The position numbers and the translations under genes were made by a program. Below, one piece after another: positions 1-7,453 of a stretch of DNA of 32,360 bases. Position 1 is the stretch's first letter. Each line of letters starts with the position of its first letter. The notes beneath the pieces are model-generated. The model made no database searches. It saw only the letters and a list, made by a program, of their open reading frames with translations, and had not been told where the DNA came from. Source of the DNA: Kiritimatiellia bacterium (GTDB taxonomy: Bacteria > Verrucomicrobiota > Kiritimatiellia > RFP12 > UBA1067); NCBI GenBank assembly GCA_024405265.1, contig JAKSOZ010000021.1:1-32360 (forward strand), given 5' to 3'.

Positions 1-195
1 GGTGAGGCTAGTGACGCGAGGTTGAGCGTTGAGCTGAGTGATTGAGAGCGTTTCGGTTCGGCTAGAGAGCGTTTAGGCGCAAGCGAGACGAGGAGTTAAG
101 GACGGCGGGACGCCGGATAAGACGACGAAGTATCGCGATGCGAATAGACGCTATTATAGCCGGGAGAAACGCTCTTCAAGAACGGGAGCGAGACC
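1..195. repeat. Dispersed intergenic element, left copy
   Basis: Positions 1-34 are identical to 32184-32217. Beyond that exact block the two regions share short blocks in the same order at nearly the same offsets: CGGTTCGGC at 54-62 (same offset in both copies), GAGGAG near 90-95, GACGACGAAG at 121-130, GCCGGGAG at 160-167 and GCGAGACC at 188-195. This is the pattern of diverged copies of one element, in direct orientation. The window begins exactly at the first base of the shared block, so the element may extend further left. I see no conserved reading frame and no recognisable RNA family. Confidence 0.7.
153..182 (-). promoter_or_regulatory. Possible promoter reading leftward out of the window
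   Basis: On the minus strand a perfect TATAAT (158-153) is preceded, 18 bases upstream, by TTCTTG (182-177), a weak -35. The -10 sits in the near-palindrome CTATTATAG, so orientation is uncertain. It lacks the TG extension seen at the other promoters in this window. The matching place in the right-hand copy of the repeat has no TATAAT. Confidence 0.25.
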
Positions 196-240
196 GAAAG
201 CGAAGCGGCATCTCGCCGAATTCGACCAGGGTGCCATGCG

Positions 241-399
241 CGGCGAATTTGGGGGCCGCAAGTCGAACGGAACTAAGCGAAAACGAGATTGAAACGACGA
301 GATGTCGACCGAGACTAATCTAAAGATTGTCGAGCGTCGAAACAGCTCTCAGTTTCAAGCCGTTTTCGCTAGCGAGTACGATTGCCCCCAAATTCGCCG
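241..399. repeat. Large imperfect inverted repeat (hairpin) after leuB
   Basis: A 16-bp arm at 241-256 is perfectly complementary to 384-399. Inside it, AGCGAAAACG at 276-285 is complementary to 361-370, and TTGAAAC at 289-295 to 352-358. Together these can fold into a stem of about 160 nt with internal loops. It starts 65 nt after the leuB stop. There is no U-run after the hairpin in either direction, so it is not a standard intrinsic terminator. It could stabilise the 3' end of the leu mRNA or be part of a structured RNA or repeat element. Confidence 0.6.
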
Positions 400-464
400 A
401 CACAAGGAAAGGCAATGAGTAGGCTTTGAATACGGAAGCCGCTTCAATTCAATATCGTGAGCCG

Positions 465-1517
465 CTATAGCGCGGCGAGGATCAGCGAAGTGATTTCAGA
501 GCACGAAAGCGTTCCTCCGAGATCAGCGGTGCGAGCACCCGACTCAAGTACGCTTAAGACGGCGTTCTCAATCGATTTCGCCTCATTTTCAAGCCCGAAC
601 GAGTATTTAAGCATCATCGCTACCGACAGTATCGTCGCAATCGGGTTCGCAATGCCCTTTCCGGCGATATCGGGAGCGGAGCCGTGAATCGGCTCGTACA
701 TCCCGAAGCCGTCGAGACGTAAGGACGCGGAAGGAAGCATGCCGATAGAGCCCGTGATTTGCGAAGCCTCATCGGAGAGAATATCACCGAACATATTCTC
801 GGTTAAGAGGACATCGAACTTTTGCGGAGCGCGTACAAGTTGCATCGCGGCATTGTCGACGTACATATGTTCCAGCGTAACCTCGGGGTAATCAAGCGCG
901 ACTTTATTTACGGTTTCTCGCCACAAACGGCTGGTTTCGAGCACATTTGCCTTATCTACGCTCGTTACCTTTTTGCCGCGCTTCATCGCGGCCTCGAACG
1001 CCATCTTGGCGATGCGTTCGATTTCAGGTATCGAGTAGGCCATAATATCGCTGGCGCTTTGGCCGTCATCTGCGCGCTTGTGTTCGCCGAAATAAACTCC
1101 GCCCGTAAGTTCGCGCACGACGAGGATGTCGAGACCTTCGCCGATAATCTCGCTCTTTAGGGGCGAGGATTCTTTCAAAGGCGCCCAGACGGTGGCCGGG
1201 CGAAGGTTGCAGAAAAGTCCGAGACCTGAGCGAAGTCCGAGGAGCGCCTTTTCGGGGCGCTTGGGGCCGGGGAGTGCATCATATTTAGGTCCGCCGACAG
1301 CACCTAAAAGGACTGCATCGGCTTTTTTACAAGTCTCGAGCGTTTCCATCGGCAAACACTCTCCCGCGGTATCGTAGGCCGCCCCGCCCACCAAGCGCTC
1401 TTCAATCACGAACTCGTGACCGAACTTGGTTTCGACTTTCTTAAGAACTTTCAAGGCCTCGGAAACGATCTCGGGACCGATTCCATCGCCCGCAACTACC
1501 GCAATCGTCTTTTTCAT
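465..1517 (-). CDS. leuB: 3-Isopropylmalate dehydrogenase LeuB
   Basis: LeuB carries out the NAD-dependent oxidation and decarboxylation of 3-isopropylmalate to 2-oxoisocaproate, the last leucine-specific step before transamination, in the cytoplasm. The 350-residue product has the usual length for the family. It starts with the isocitrate/isopropylmalate dehydrogenase signature GDGIGPEI at residues 10-17. It also carries the metal- and substrate-binding segment around [14 protein letters not shown] and the late motif [15 protein letters not shown]. It is the last gene of leuA-leuC-leuD-leuB, and its ATG lies 3 nt after the leuD stop, so it is certainly cotranscribed. Expression should follow the attenuator upstream of leuA. 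Nothing in the sequence suggests damage. Confidence 0.97.
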   Translation of the reverse strand: MKKTIAVVAGDGIGPEIVSEALKVLKKVETKFGHEFVIEERLVGGAAYDTAGECLPMETLETCKKADAVLLGAVGGPKYDALPGPKRPEKALLGLRSGLGLFCNLRPATVWAPLKESSPLKSEIIGEGLDILVVRELTGGVYFGEHKRADDGQSASDIMAYSIPEIERIAKMAFEAAMKRGKKVTSVDKANVLETSRLWRETVNKVALDYPEVTLEHMYVDNAAMQLVRAPQKFDVLLTENMFGDILSDEASQITGSIGMLPSASLRLDGFGMYEPIHGSAPDIAGKGIANPIATILSVAMMLKYSFGLENEAKSIENAVLSVLESGARTADLGGTLSCSEITSLILAAL

Positions 1518-1520
1518 GGC

Positions 1521-2006
1521 TTAAAGTCCTTTCATATAAGAAGCGAGACCTCCCGCTTTGATAAGATCCTGCATGAACGGAGGAAACGGCTCGGCCTCGA
1601 AAGTCGCGCCGCTCGTCTTGTCGATGATTTTGCCCGTATCGAAATCGACTTCGACTTCATCGCCCGCCTTTATCGCTTCGGCCGCTTCAGGGCACTCGAG
1701 AATCGGAAGCGCGATATTAAGCGCGTTACGATAGAAAATGCGAGCGAAGGACGCGGCGATAACGCAGGCAATGCCGCAGGTCTTGATCGCGAGAGGCGCG
1801 TGTTCGCGCGAAGATCCGCAACCGAAGTTCTTCCCGGCGATCATGATTTCGCCTTCTTGCACTTTAGAAGCGAAAGAAGTATCGATATCTTCCATGCAAT
1901 GCTTCGCCAATTCCTTCGCGTCGGGCGTATTAAGATAACGCGCGGGAATGATGACGTCGGTGTCGACGTTGTCACCGTATTTCCAAGTTTTTCCTTTTGC
2001 TAACAT
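1521..2006 (-). CDS. leuD: 3-Isopropylmalate dehydratase small subunit LeuD
   Basis: LeuD is the small (swivel-domain) subunit of isopropylmalate isomerase and pairs with LeuC to convert 2- to 3-isopropylmalate. The product has 161 residues, the length of the short LeuD type that pairs with LeuC of about 420 residues. Key motifs are [14 protein letters not shown] near the N-terminus and [14 protein letters not shown], the substrate-specificity loop region. I chose the ATG at 2006-2004 because AAGGA lies 9 nt upstream and the conserved KTWKYGDN stretch follows at once; an in-frame ATG 24 nt further upstream gives only a non-conserved extension. The leuC-leuD gap is made of heptamer repeats (2022-2049). 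Confidence 0.96.
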   Translation of the reverse strand: MLAKGKTWKYGDNVDTDVIIPARYLNTPDAKELAKHCMEDIDTSFASKVQEGEIMIAGKNFGCGSSREHAPLAIKTCGIACVIAASFARIFYRNALNIALPILECPEAAEAIKAGDEVEVDFDTGKIIDKTSGATFEAEPFPPFMQDLIKAGGLASYMKGL

Positions 2007-2021
2007 AATGTAAATTCCTTC

Positions 2022-2049
2022 ACTTATCAATTATCGTTTATCACTTATC
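2022..2049. repeat. Heptamer tandem repeat at the leuC/leuD junction
   Basis: Four 7-base units follow one another on the plus strand: ACTTATC, AATTATC, GTTTATC, ACTTATC. On the minus strand this reads GATAAGT, GATAAAC, GATAATT, GATAAGT. The repeat supplies the last residues and the TGA stop of leuC, and it ends just before the ribosome-binding site of leuD. A related array lies inside nfo (27294-27328). Confidence 0.75.
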
Positions 2050-3303
2050 ACTCGGAGCGGCAATTCGACCTTGAATTGCCGACTCCGCTGCAACAGCGGG
2101 TGATGCAAGATAGATTTCAGATTCGACGTGGCCCATGCGACCGACGAAGTTACGATTTGTGGTAGTAACCGCCTTTTCTCCTTTCGCCAAGATTCCCATA
2201 TAGCCCCCTAAACAAGGTCCGCAAGTTGGAGTCGAAACAACGCACCCCGCTTCGGCGAAGATTTTAAGATACCCCTTCTCCATCGCTTCAAGCCAAATCT
2301 TTTGAGTGGCAGGAATAACGATGCAACGAACCGATTCGGGAACCTTCTTTCCCTTCATCACTTCTGCGGCAATCGCGAGATCGGAAATACGCCCGTTAGT
2401 GCAGCTGCCGATGACGACCTGGTCGATCTTGATTTCGTCGATTTCGTCAATCGTGTGCGTATTCTCGGGTAAGTGCGGGAAAGCGACCGTCGGCTTTAAG
2501 CTCGCCAAATCGATTTCAATCGTCTTGCGATACTCGGCATCCTCATCTGCCGCGTAAACGACAGGTTCTTTCGCGCCATGCGCTTTCAAGTATTCGCGGC
2601 ACTTATCATCAACAGGGAAAATGCCGTTTTTCGCCCCGGCCTCAATCGCCATATTGGCAATCGTGAAACGGTCGTCCATCGAAAGCGCAGCGACTCCATC
2701 GCCCGTAAACTCCAAGCTTTCGTATCGCGCGCCATCGACTCCGATCTTGCCGATCAAGTGAAGAATGACGTCCTTGCCGCCGACATATTTCTTCGGCGCG
2801 CCTTTAAGAACGACCTTGATTGCGGAAGGAACCTTGAACCACGTCTGCCCCATCGCCATTCCCGAAGCCATATCGGTCGAGCCGATGCCGGTCGAAAAGG
2901 CGCCGAGAGCACCATAAGTGCAGGTATGCGAATCGGCGCCGATCACGAGGTCACCTGCGGTAACCAGACCCTTCTCGGGCAAGAGCGCATGCTCAACACC
3001 GCAATCATGACCGACTTCAAAATAGTTCTTGATTTCGTGAGCGCGCGCGAACTCGCGCATGCACTTACACTGCGTCGCGGCCTTGATGTCTTTATTCGGA
3101 GTGAAGTGATCGGGTACGAGCGCAATCTTATCTTTATGAAAGACCGTCTCACGACCGAACTTCGGAAATTCGCCGATAGCTACGGGAGTCGTGATATCGT
3201 TTCCGAGCACGAGGTCGAGTTTCGCCATAATGAGCTCGCCTGCATGTACTTCCGTCTTCCCGGCATGCGCGGCGAGAATCTTTTGTGTCATTGTCATAGC
3301 CAT
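2041..3303 (-). CDS. leuC: 3-Isopropylmalate dehydratase large subunit LeuC (short type)
   Basis: LeuC is the [4Fe-4S] large subunit of isopropylmalate isomerase, an aconitase-family enzyme acting with LeuD. The 420-residue length fits the shorter LeuC class (about 420 aa) rather than the roughly 466-residue enterobacterial class. The cluster ligands are visible: Cys301 in IGSCTNGR, and Cys361 and Cys364 in [25 protein letters not shown] near residue 123 is the aconitase signature. The ATG at 3303 is preceded by AGGAG at good spacing; MTMTQ two codons in is an alternative. The last residues and stop codon lie inside a heptamer repeat. It is the second gene of the leu operon, 12 nt after leuA. 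Confidence 0.97.
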   Translation of the reverse strand: MAMTMTQKILAAHAGKTEVHAGELIMAKLDLVLGNDITTPVAIGEFPKFGRETVFHKDKIALVPDHFTPNKDIKAATQCKCMREFARAHEIKNYFEVGHDCGVEHALLPEKGLVTAGDLVIGADSHTCTYGALGAFSTGIGSTDMASGMAMGQTWFKVPSAIKVVLKGAPKKYVGGKDVILHLIGKIGVDGARYESLEFTGDGVAALSMDDRFTIANMAIEAGAKNGIFPVDDKCREYLKAHGAKEPVVYAADEDAEYRKTIEIDLASLKPTVAFPHLPENTHTIDEIDEIKIDQVVIGSCTNGRISDLAIAAEVMKGKKVPESVRCIVIPATQKIWLEAMEKGYLKIFAEAGCVVSTPTCGPCLGGYMGILAKGEKAVTTTNRNFVGRMGHVESEIYLASPAVAAESAIQGRIAAPSDK

Positions 3304-3315
3304 AAGTTTATCTCC

Positions 3316-4923
3316 TTATTTGTCGGTGTGACCGCCACCTAACATATCACCTTCGAAAGAATGTTGGTAAGTCGACGCTGCTCCCGTCGAGAGCGCCGCC
3401 TTACTGCCCGCAAGCATATTGTTGACGGCGGAAAGCGCCGCAAGAATCGAGCCCTCGACAATGTCGGTTGAGACGCCTCTTCCACGGTAAGTCCCCGTAG
3501 AATCGCTGATGATGACCTTAACTTCACCAAGCGCGTCGCGATGTTCGGTAACCGCCTGAATCTGATAGTCGTCCAAGCTGAAAGGATGTTTGATCAACTT
3601 TTCGATCGCTCGAATCGAAGCGAAGACGGGGCCTGTACCGATCGCGACTTCTTGGAACGTTTCCTCTCCAAGTCGCAAGGTAATCGAAGCGGTCGAGGTC
3701 ATCTTGTTGCCGCTATTGACGACAAAGCTCTCGAGCTGATAGGACTTTTCGGGATCAAGCGCGGCAGAAATGCCCTTCGCTTCGACGAGAGCTACTAAAT
3801 CGCGGTCGGAAATATCTTTTTTCAAATCCGCGAGACGCTTGAACTCGGCAAAAAGCTGAGTGATTTTCTTCTCGCTCAAAGTCGTATATCCGAGCGCTTT
3901 AAGACGATCCTCAAAAGCGTGCTGGCCGGAGTGCTTGCCGAGAACGAGATCCTGCTTCTTGACACCCACCGATTCGGGTGTCATGATCTCATACGTCTCG
4001 GCGTTATTGAGTACGCCATGCTGATGAATCCCCGACTCATGCGCGAAAGCATTCTTACCGACAATCGCCTTTGAAGGAAAGAGCTTAACGCCGGTTATCG
4101 AAGAAAGAAGCCGCGCCGTCCGTCCGATTTCCTCGGTCTTGATATTGCAGGAAAGATGATAGAAGTCTTTGCGGGTGCGAAGTCCCATCACGATTTCTTC
4201 GAGCGCTGCATTACCGGCTCTTTCTCCAATCCCGCAAATGGTACATTCGACCTGACGCGCGCCAGCCATCACGCCTGCGAGAGTATTCGCAACCGCGAGA
4301 CCGAGATCATCATGAACGTGCATCGAGATCGTCGCCTTGTCGATATTAGGGACTCTCGTCTTCACGTTTCGAACCATCGCCGCGATTTCTTCGGGAGTCG
4401 CGTACCCGACGGTATCGGGAAGATTAACGATCGTCGCGCCCGAATCGATGGCCGTCTCAATCGCCTTGGCAAGGAAGTCAGGATCGGTACGTGAAGCGTC
4501 TTCAGCGGAGAATTCGATTTCGGGGCATTTGTTACGGGCGTATGCGACCATCGACTTGATTTGCTCAAGCGCACGATCACGCGTCATTTTGAGCTTATAC
4601 CGGAGATGCAAATCGCTCGTCGCGAGGAAGGTATGAATTCGCTTCTTTGCCGCGCTCTTGATCGCTTCGGCGGCAGCATCGATATCTTTCTCAAGCGCGC
4701 GCGACAACGAACAGACCGTCGAAGACTTGATCGCGTCCGCAATTTTCTTTACGCTCTCGAAGTCGCCGGGCGAAGCTATGGCGAAACCCGCTTCAATGAC
4801 ATCAACCCCGAGCGCCTCAAGTTGTAAGGCCATTCGAAGCTTTTCTTCTTGAGTCATCGAATACCCGGGGGCTTGTTCACCGTCCCTTAAGGTCGTATCG
4901 AAGAACATTACCGTTTCATTCAT
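3316..4923 (-). CDS. leuA: 2-Isopropylmalate synthase LeuA
   Basis: LeuA condenses acetyl-CoA with 2-oxoisovalerate, the committed and leucine-inhibited step of leucine synthesis. The 535-residue product has the DRE-TIM barrel signature TTLRDGEQAPG at residues 10-20, the metal-binding HVHDD at 202-206 and GIGERAGNAALEE. A C-terminal region long enough for the LeuA regulatory domain starts at about residue 400. The GIHQxG motif reads GIHQHG where I would expect GIHQDG from the enterobacterial enzyme. A citramalate synthase role is less likely given the complete leuACDB set. The ATG at 4923-4921 follows GGAAGGAAG. The gene sits directly behind the leucine-codon leader and terminator (5097-4949), so it is probably controlled by transcription attenuation. 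Confidence 0.95.
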   Translation of the reverse strand: MNETVMFFDTTLRDGEQAPGYSMTQEEKLRMALQLEALGVDVIEAGFAIASPGDFESVKKIADAIKSSTVCSLSRALEKDIDAAAEAIKSAAKKRIHTFLATSDLHLRYKLKMTRDRALEQIKSMVAYARNKCPEIEFSAEDASRTDPDFLAKAIETAIDSGATIVNLPDTVGYATPEEIAAMVRNVKTRVPNIDKATISMHVHDDLGLAVANTLAGVMAGARQVECTICGIGERAGNAALEEIVMGLRTRKDFYHLSCNIKTEEIGRTARLLSSITGVKLFPSKAIVGKNAFAHESGIHQHGVLNNAETYEIMTPESVGVKKQDLVLGKHSGQHAFEDRLKALGYTTLSEKKITQLFAEFKRLADLKKDISDRDLVALVEAKGISAALDPEKSYQLESFVVNSGNKMTSTASITLRLGEETFQEVAIGTGPVFASIRAIEKLIKHPFSLDDYQIQAVTEHRDALGEVKVIISDSTGTYRGRGVSTDIVEGSILAALSAVNNMLAGSKAALSTGAASTYQHSFEGDMLGGGHTDK

Positions 4924-4948
4924 ATTTGACTTCCTTCCGGTTTTTGAT

Positions 4949-4988
4949 AAAAAGAAATCGGCCTCGCCTTTTTAAGGGGCGGGGCCGA
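4949..4988 (-). terminator. Rho-independent terminator in the leu leader
   Basis: The minus-strand RNA has the arm TCGGCCCCGCC (4988-4978), a 9-nt loop, the arm GGCGAGGCCGA (4968-4958) with one C-A mismatch, and then TTTCTTTTT (4957-4949). The T-run ends 25 nt before the leuA start. It could simply end the RNA-binding protein transcript, but the leucine-rich leader peptide just upstream and a competing helix make it the terminator of an attenuator. Confidence 0.85.
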
Positions 4989-5016
4989 ATTTTAAGCGTT
5001 CTCTGTTTTGCTTCGC

Positions 5017-5085
5017 TTAAAGGCGTCCCGCCCCGCTCGTAAGGAGAAGGTTAAGGAGGCCAAGAAGAAGAAGCGAATTATTCAA
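5017..5085 (-). CDS. leuL: leu operon leader peptide, 22 aa, leucine-rich
   Basis: This short reading frame starts with TTG at 5085-5083 and ends with TAA at 5019-5017. Ten of its 22 residues are leucine, including the core LLLLGLLNLLL with four consecutive CTT codons (5073-5062). AAGG lies 8 nt upstream of the TTG, a good ribosome-binding site spacing. Its last codons form segment 2 of the attenuator, and the stop codon is placed so that a terminating ribosome would cover that segment. The layout matches the role of the enterobacterial leuL peptide: leucine-codon translation acts as the sensor for leucyl-tRNA. The peptide itself probably has no other function. The non-ATG start is the main weakness; no ATG is in frame. 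Confidence 0.82.
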   Translation of the reverse strand: MNNSLLLLGLLNLLLTSGAGRL

Positions 5086-5106
5086 GCTAAACGCCTTCAG
5101 TAAAAA

Positions 5107-5517
5107 TTACCAACGGGATTCACGACGGGGACCACGATCACCGAAATCACGATCGCCACCGAAACCACCACGATCACCACCGCGGAAACCACCACGGGGG
5201 CCACCAAAGCCACGACCACCGCCGAAGCCGCCACGACCACCGCGGAAACCACCACGATCGCCACGCTCTTCACGGGGCTTGGGCTGCGACTCATTGACGC
5301 GGACCATACGGCCGTCAATTTCATGTCCGTTCAGCGCGTCAATCGCGGCCTGCGCCTGAGTGGCGTCGGGCATCGTGACGAAGCCGAATCCTTTGCTGCG
5401 ACCGGTCATGCGATCGGTGACAACGCGAACGGCGGTAACTTCGCCGAAAGCGGCGAAAGCCGCCTTGAGACCATCGTCGGTCGTCGCGTAAGCGAGGTTA
5501 CCAACATAGATTTCCAT
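5107..5517 (-). CDS. RRM-type RNA-binding protein with Gly/Arg-rich tail
   Basis: This is a single-stranded RNA-binding protein of 136 residues. One RRM fills about residues 1-77, with RNP2 IYVGNL at 3-8 and RNP1 KGFGFVTM at 42-49. A flexible RGG/FGG-rich tail covers about 84-136, with repeated GGF and RGG units. The design matches the bacterial glycine-rich RNA-binding proteins (cyanobacterial Rbp type), which are often cold-induced and can act as RNA chaperones. It has its own promoter (5595-5624) and an untranslated leader of about 70 nt. AGAAGGA precedes the ATG. It lies immediately upstream of the leu attenuator; whether its RNA reads through into leu is open. Confidence 0.93.
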   Translation of the reverse strand: MEIYVGNLAYATTDDGLKAAFAAFGEVTAVRVVTDRMTGRSKGFGFVTMPDATQAQAAIDALNGHEIDGRMVRVNESQPKPREERGDRGGFRGGRGGFGGGRGFGGPRGGFRGGDRGGFGGDRDFGDRGPRRESRW

Positions 5518-5594
5518 CTGACTTTTCCTTCTGTTCTGTTTCTTTTAATCAACCTTAGCCCGACACTCGTCAAGCCTCAGTCACATTGACGATA

Positions 5595-5624
5595 ATTTTA
5601 CCAATTTTCCCTCATCCGCGTCAA
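5595..5624 (-). promoter_or_regulatory. Promoter of the RNA-binding protein gene
   Basis: TTGACG (5624-5619) and TAAAAT (5600-5595) are 18 bases apart, and TGG just before the -10 gives an extended -10. The predicted start near 5588 leaves an untranslated leader of about 70 nt. The -35 overlaps a short imperfect palindrome (ATCC-CG/CG-GGAT) that could be an operator. The stretch GGAAAAnTGGTAAAAT recurs almost unchanged at the giant surface gene promoter. Confidence 0.7.
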
Positions 5625-5648
5625 GCGTGGATTTGCTAGAATATTCAT

Positions 5649-6557
5649 TTATAACTGATCCTTCCAGGCGAGAATACCATCGGCAATCGCTTTCGATAAA
5701 AGCGCGCGGCGATTACGATCCCAACAGGATAGCTCGCTTTCGGGCGAAGTGATGAAATCCACTTCAATCAAACAGCTCGGGATCTCGGGATTGCGAGTGA
5801 CCGCATAATTCGCATGCGGGACGCCGTTATTCTTCACCTCTCCGTCCAACACTTCCATCATCGAAGAATTGATCGCCTTAGCGAGCTTCTCCCCGATTTC
5901 GTTCCAAGCGTAGACGGCCGTATAGCGAAACTCAAGCGGATTCTTGTTAGGCGGCGGCGCATTATGATGAATCGAAACGAAAAGATCGGCATTCTTCTCA
6001 TGCGCCAATTTCGGACGATCGTAGAGTTCGACGAAAGAATCGTCTTCTCGCGTCATGAAGACTTTGAATCCGAGCGCTTCCAACTCCTTTTTGACCGCCT
6101 TCGCCATACGGAGATTCGCATCTTTCTCCAGAAGATTATGAGGCGAGAAGCTACCGGGATCCTTTCCGCCGTGGCCCGCGTCGAGTACGACCGTGATCTC
6201 GCTCGGCGCACGCCCGGACGGGTGAGGTTTGGGCGTAGACGCGGCATATTCGAGCTTCTCATATACCTTCGGCTTCGGAGTCTCGGCGCCGGGCAGAAGC
6301 GGCTTCGGCGGCGCGGGTTTCTTAGCGACCTTAAAAACGAGATTACTCCCCGCTACTTCGACCGTATTCGTTCCTTCGACAAGACTGATCATCGTCGCGA
6401 ACGCGCCGGAATCGTGGACGGAGACGTTTTTACCTTGAACGACGATCGTTTCGGTTCCGGGTTCGACCGCACCGATCAAGTAGCACTCCTCAAGATATGG
6501 AAGCGACTGATTTTCCTTCGGAAAAGCGATTATCAAAGCGAGCAACAGCGAGAGCAT
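5649..6557 (-). CDS. N-acetylmuramoyl-L-alanine amidase (Amidase_3), secreted
   Basis: This is a zinc amidase that cuts the bond between MurNAc and L-Ala of peptidoglycan in the periplasm. The 302-residue product begins with a hydrophobic stretch (about 1-12) likely to be a signal peptide, though it has no positively charged residue before it. A beta-rich segment follows at about 20-85 (PGTETIVVQG, EGTNTVEV), resembling a wall-associated stalk or AMIN-like region, then a Pro-rich linker. The catalytic domain covers about 120-302: the Zn ligands are in LDAGHGGKDPG, LLEKDANL and SIHHNAP, and the catalytic Glu is in LIEVDFITSPE. The ATG overlaps the nadA stop (TGATG) and has GGAG 8 nt upstream; a TGA closes the frame further upstream, so no better start exists. 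It is the last gene of the gsp-nadA unit. Confidence 0.92.
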   Translation of the reverse strand: MLSLLLALIIAFPKENQSLPYLEECYLIGAVEPGTETIVVQGKNVSVHDSGAFATMISLVEGTNTVEVAGSNLVFKVAKKPAPPKPLLPGAETPKPKVYEKLEYAASTPKPHPSGRAPSEITVVLDAGHGGKDPGSFSPHNLLEKDANLRMAKAVKKELEALGFKVFMTREDDSFVELYDRPKLAHEKNADLFVSIHHNAPPPNKNPLEFRYTAVYAWNEIGEKLAKAINSSMMEVLDGEVKNNGVPHANYAVTRNPEIPSCLIEVDFITSPESELSCWDRNRRALLSKAIADGILAWKDQL

Positions 6558-7453
6558 CAGCTTATCTCCAACATCGCGTCAATCGCCTTCTTGGCCTTGC
6601 ACGCGATTTCCTCGTCGACAATGACTTCGTGCTGACGAAACTTAAGCGCATCGCGAAGATTTTCGAGTGTCGTCTTCTTCATATTCGGGCAGACGAGGCG
6701 CTCGGTAACCGGATAGAACTTCTTCTCGGGGCTTTCTTTCTGAAGGCGATGGAGAATTCCGAGTTCGGTACCGACGATAAACTCCTTTTCTTCGCTCTCT
6801 CTCGCGAGGCGGCACATTCCGCCCGTCGAGAGATTATAATCCGCCGCGTCTCGCACATCCTTCGCGCATTCGGGGTGAACCATGACTTTCACGCCGGGGT
6901 GCCGAGCGCGAGCGTCTTCTATCGACTTCGCCGTAAGCATCGCATGAGTCGGGCAGTAGCCGGGCCAAAGACTATATGTTCTCCCGAGAAGGCCGGCAAT
7001 ATGACCGCCCAAATGCTGATCGGGAACGAAAAGTATCTCTTCGTCCGCAGCGAAAGTCTTCATCACCTTTTCGGCGTTACCACTCGTAACGCACATATCG
7101 CACTCGGCCTTCACTTCGGCCGTCGAGTTCACGTAGCAGACGGCCTTCGCATTCGGATGTTTCGCTTTGAGCGCGCGAAGTTCTTCTCCCGTAATCATAT
7201 CGGCCATCGGGCAACCGGCACTAGGATCGGGAATAAGCACCGTCTTCTTAGGATTCAAAATCTTCGCGGTTTCGGCCATGAAATAAACGCCGCAGAAGAC
7301 GATCACGTCAGCGTCGACTTGGGTCGCCTTGCGAGCGAGTTCAAGCGAATCTCCGGTATAATCGGCTACGTCCTGCACTTCGCCGCGCGTATAATTGTGC
7401 GCGAGAATAACCGCGTTAAGTTCCTTCTTCAGCGCCTTGATTTCTTCAATCAT
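6557..7453 (-). CDS. nadA: Quinolinate synthase A
   Basis: NadA condenses iminoaspartate with dihydroxyacetone phosphate to give quinolinate in de novo NAD synthesis, using an oxygen-sensitive [4Fe-4S] cluster. The product has 298 residues, typical of the short NadA form. Probable cluster ligands are Cys81 (SAGCPMAD), Cys167 (PGYCPTH) and Cys255 (LVCPNMK). Other family landmarks are ILAHNYTRGEVQDVADYTGDS near the N-terminus and VHPEC at 192-196. The ATG at 7453-7451 overlaps the gspK stop as ATGA and has GGAAGGAG just upstream; a longer frame into gspK is not conserved. No nadB is present here. nadC lies in the next operon upstream, so the pathway is split between units. Confidence 0.96.
   Translation of the reverse strand: MIEEIKALKKELNAVILAHNYTRGEVQDVADYTGDSLELARKATQVDADVIVFCGVYFMAETAKILNPKKTVLIPDPSAGCPMADMITGEELRALKAKHPNAKAVCYVNSTAEVKAECDMCVTSGNAEKVMKTFAADEEILFVPDQHLGGHIAGLLGRTYSLWPGYCPTHAMLTAKSIEDARARHPGVKVMVHPECAKDVRDAADYNLSTGGMCRLARESEEKEFIVGTELGILHRLQKESPEKKFYPVTERLVCPNMKKTTLENLRDALKFRQHEVIVDEEIACKAKKAIDAMLEIS

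Larger units (their letters stand above)
1..464. other. Gene-free region downstream of leuB
   Basis: This stretch after the leuB stop codon has no convincing gene on either strand. It holds the left copy of the dispersed element (1-195), a possible minus-strand promoter near 153-182 that would drive leftward transcription out of the window, and a large imperfect inverted repeat (241-399). The only open frame of note, 138-323 on the plus strand, has an Arg/Glu-rich composition expected of translated purine-rich non-coding DNA, and I do not call it a gene. Confidence 0.7.
4949..5097 (-). promoter_or_regulatory. leu operon attenuator (leader region)
   Basis: Four segments can pair in two exclusive ways. 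Segment 1 is AAGGCGT (5097-5091), overlapping the leader ribosome-binding site, and it pairs with ACGCCTT (5026-5020). Segment 2 is GGGGCGGG (5034-5027), inside the last leader codons. Segment 3 is CCCGCCCC (4983-4976), inside the 5' arm of the terminator. Segment 4 is the terminator 3' arm (4968-4958). Segments 2 and 3 form 8 G-C pairs, which would prevent the terminator. A further perfect hairpin, TTTAAGCG/CGCTTAAA (5021-5014 with 4998-4991), lies between them. A ribosome stalled at the Leu codons leaves segment 2 free; one reaching the stop codon covers it. No strong dedicated promoter is visible, so the leader may be read from the upstream gene or from a weak promoter in its 3' end. Confidence 0.8.

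Noticed and set aside
138..323. 61-codon plus-strand frame in the left intergenic region
   Set aside because: No ribosome-binding site, unusual Arg/Glu composition, and it overlaps the repeat and the hairpin arm.
5097..5324. 75-codon frame encoding a very hydrophobic, Val-rich protein inside the RNA-binding protein gene
   Set aside because: It is the shifted reading of the Gly/Arg-rich repeat codons (GGT GGT TTC); the valine runs come from that periodicity. The RRM frame is clearly the real one.
5600..5624. Short palindrome between the amidase and RNA-binding protein genes considered as a terminator
   Set aside because: The stem has only 6 of 7 pairs and no T-run follows; it overlaps the -35 and is more likely an operator or chance.
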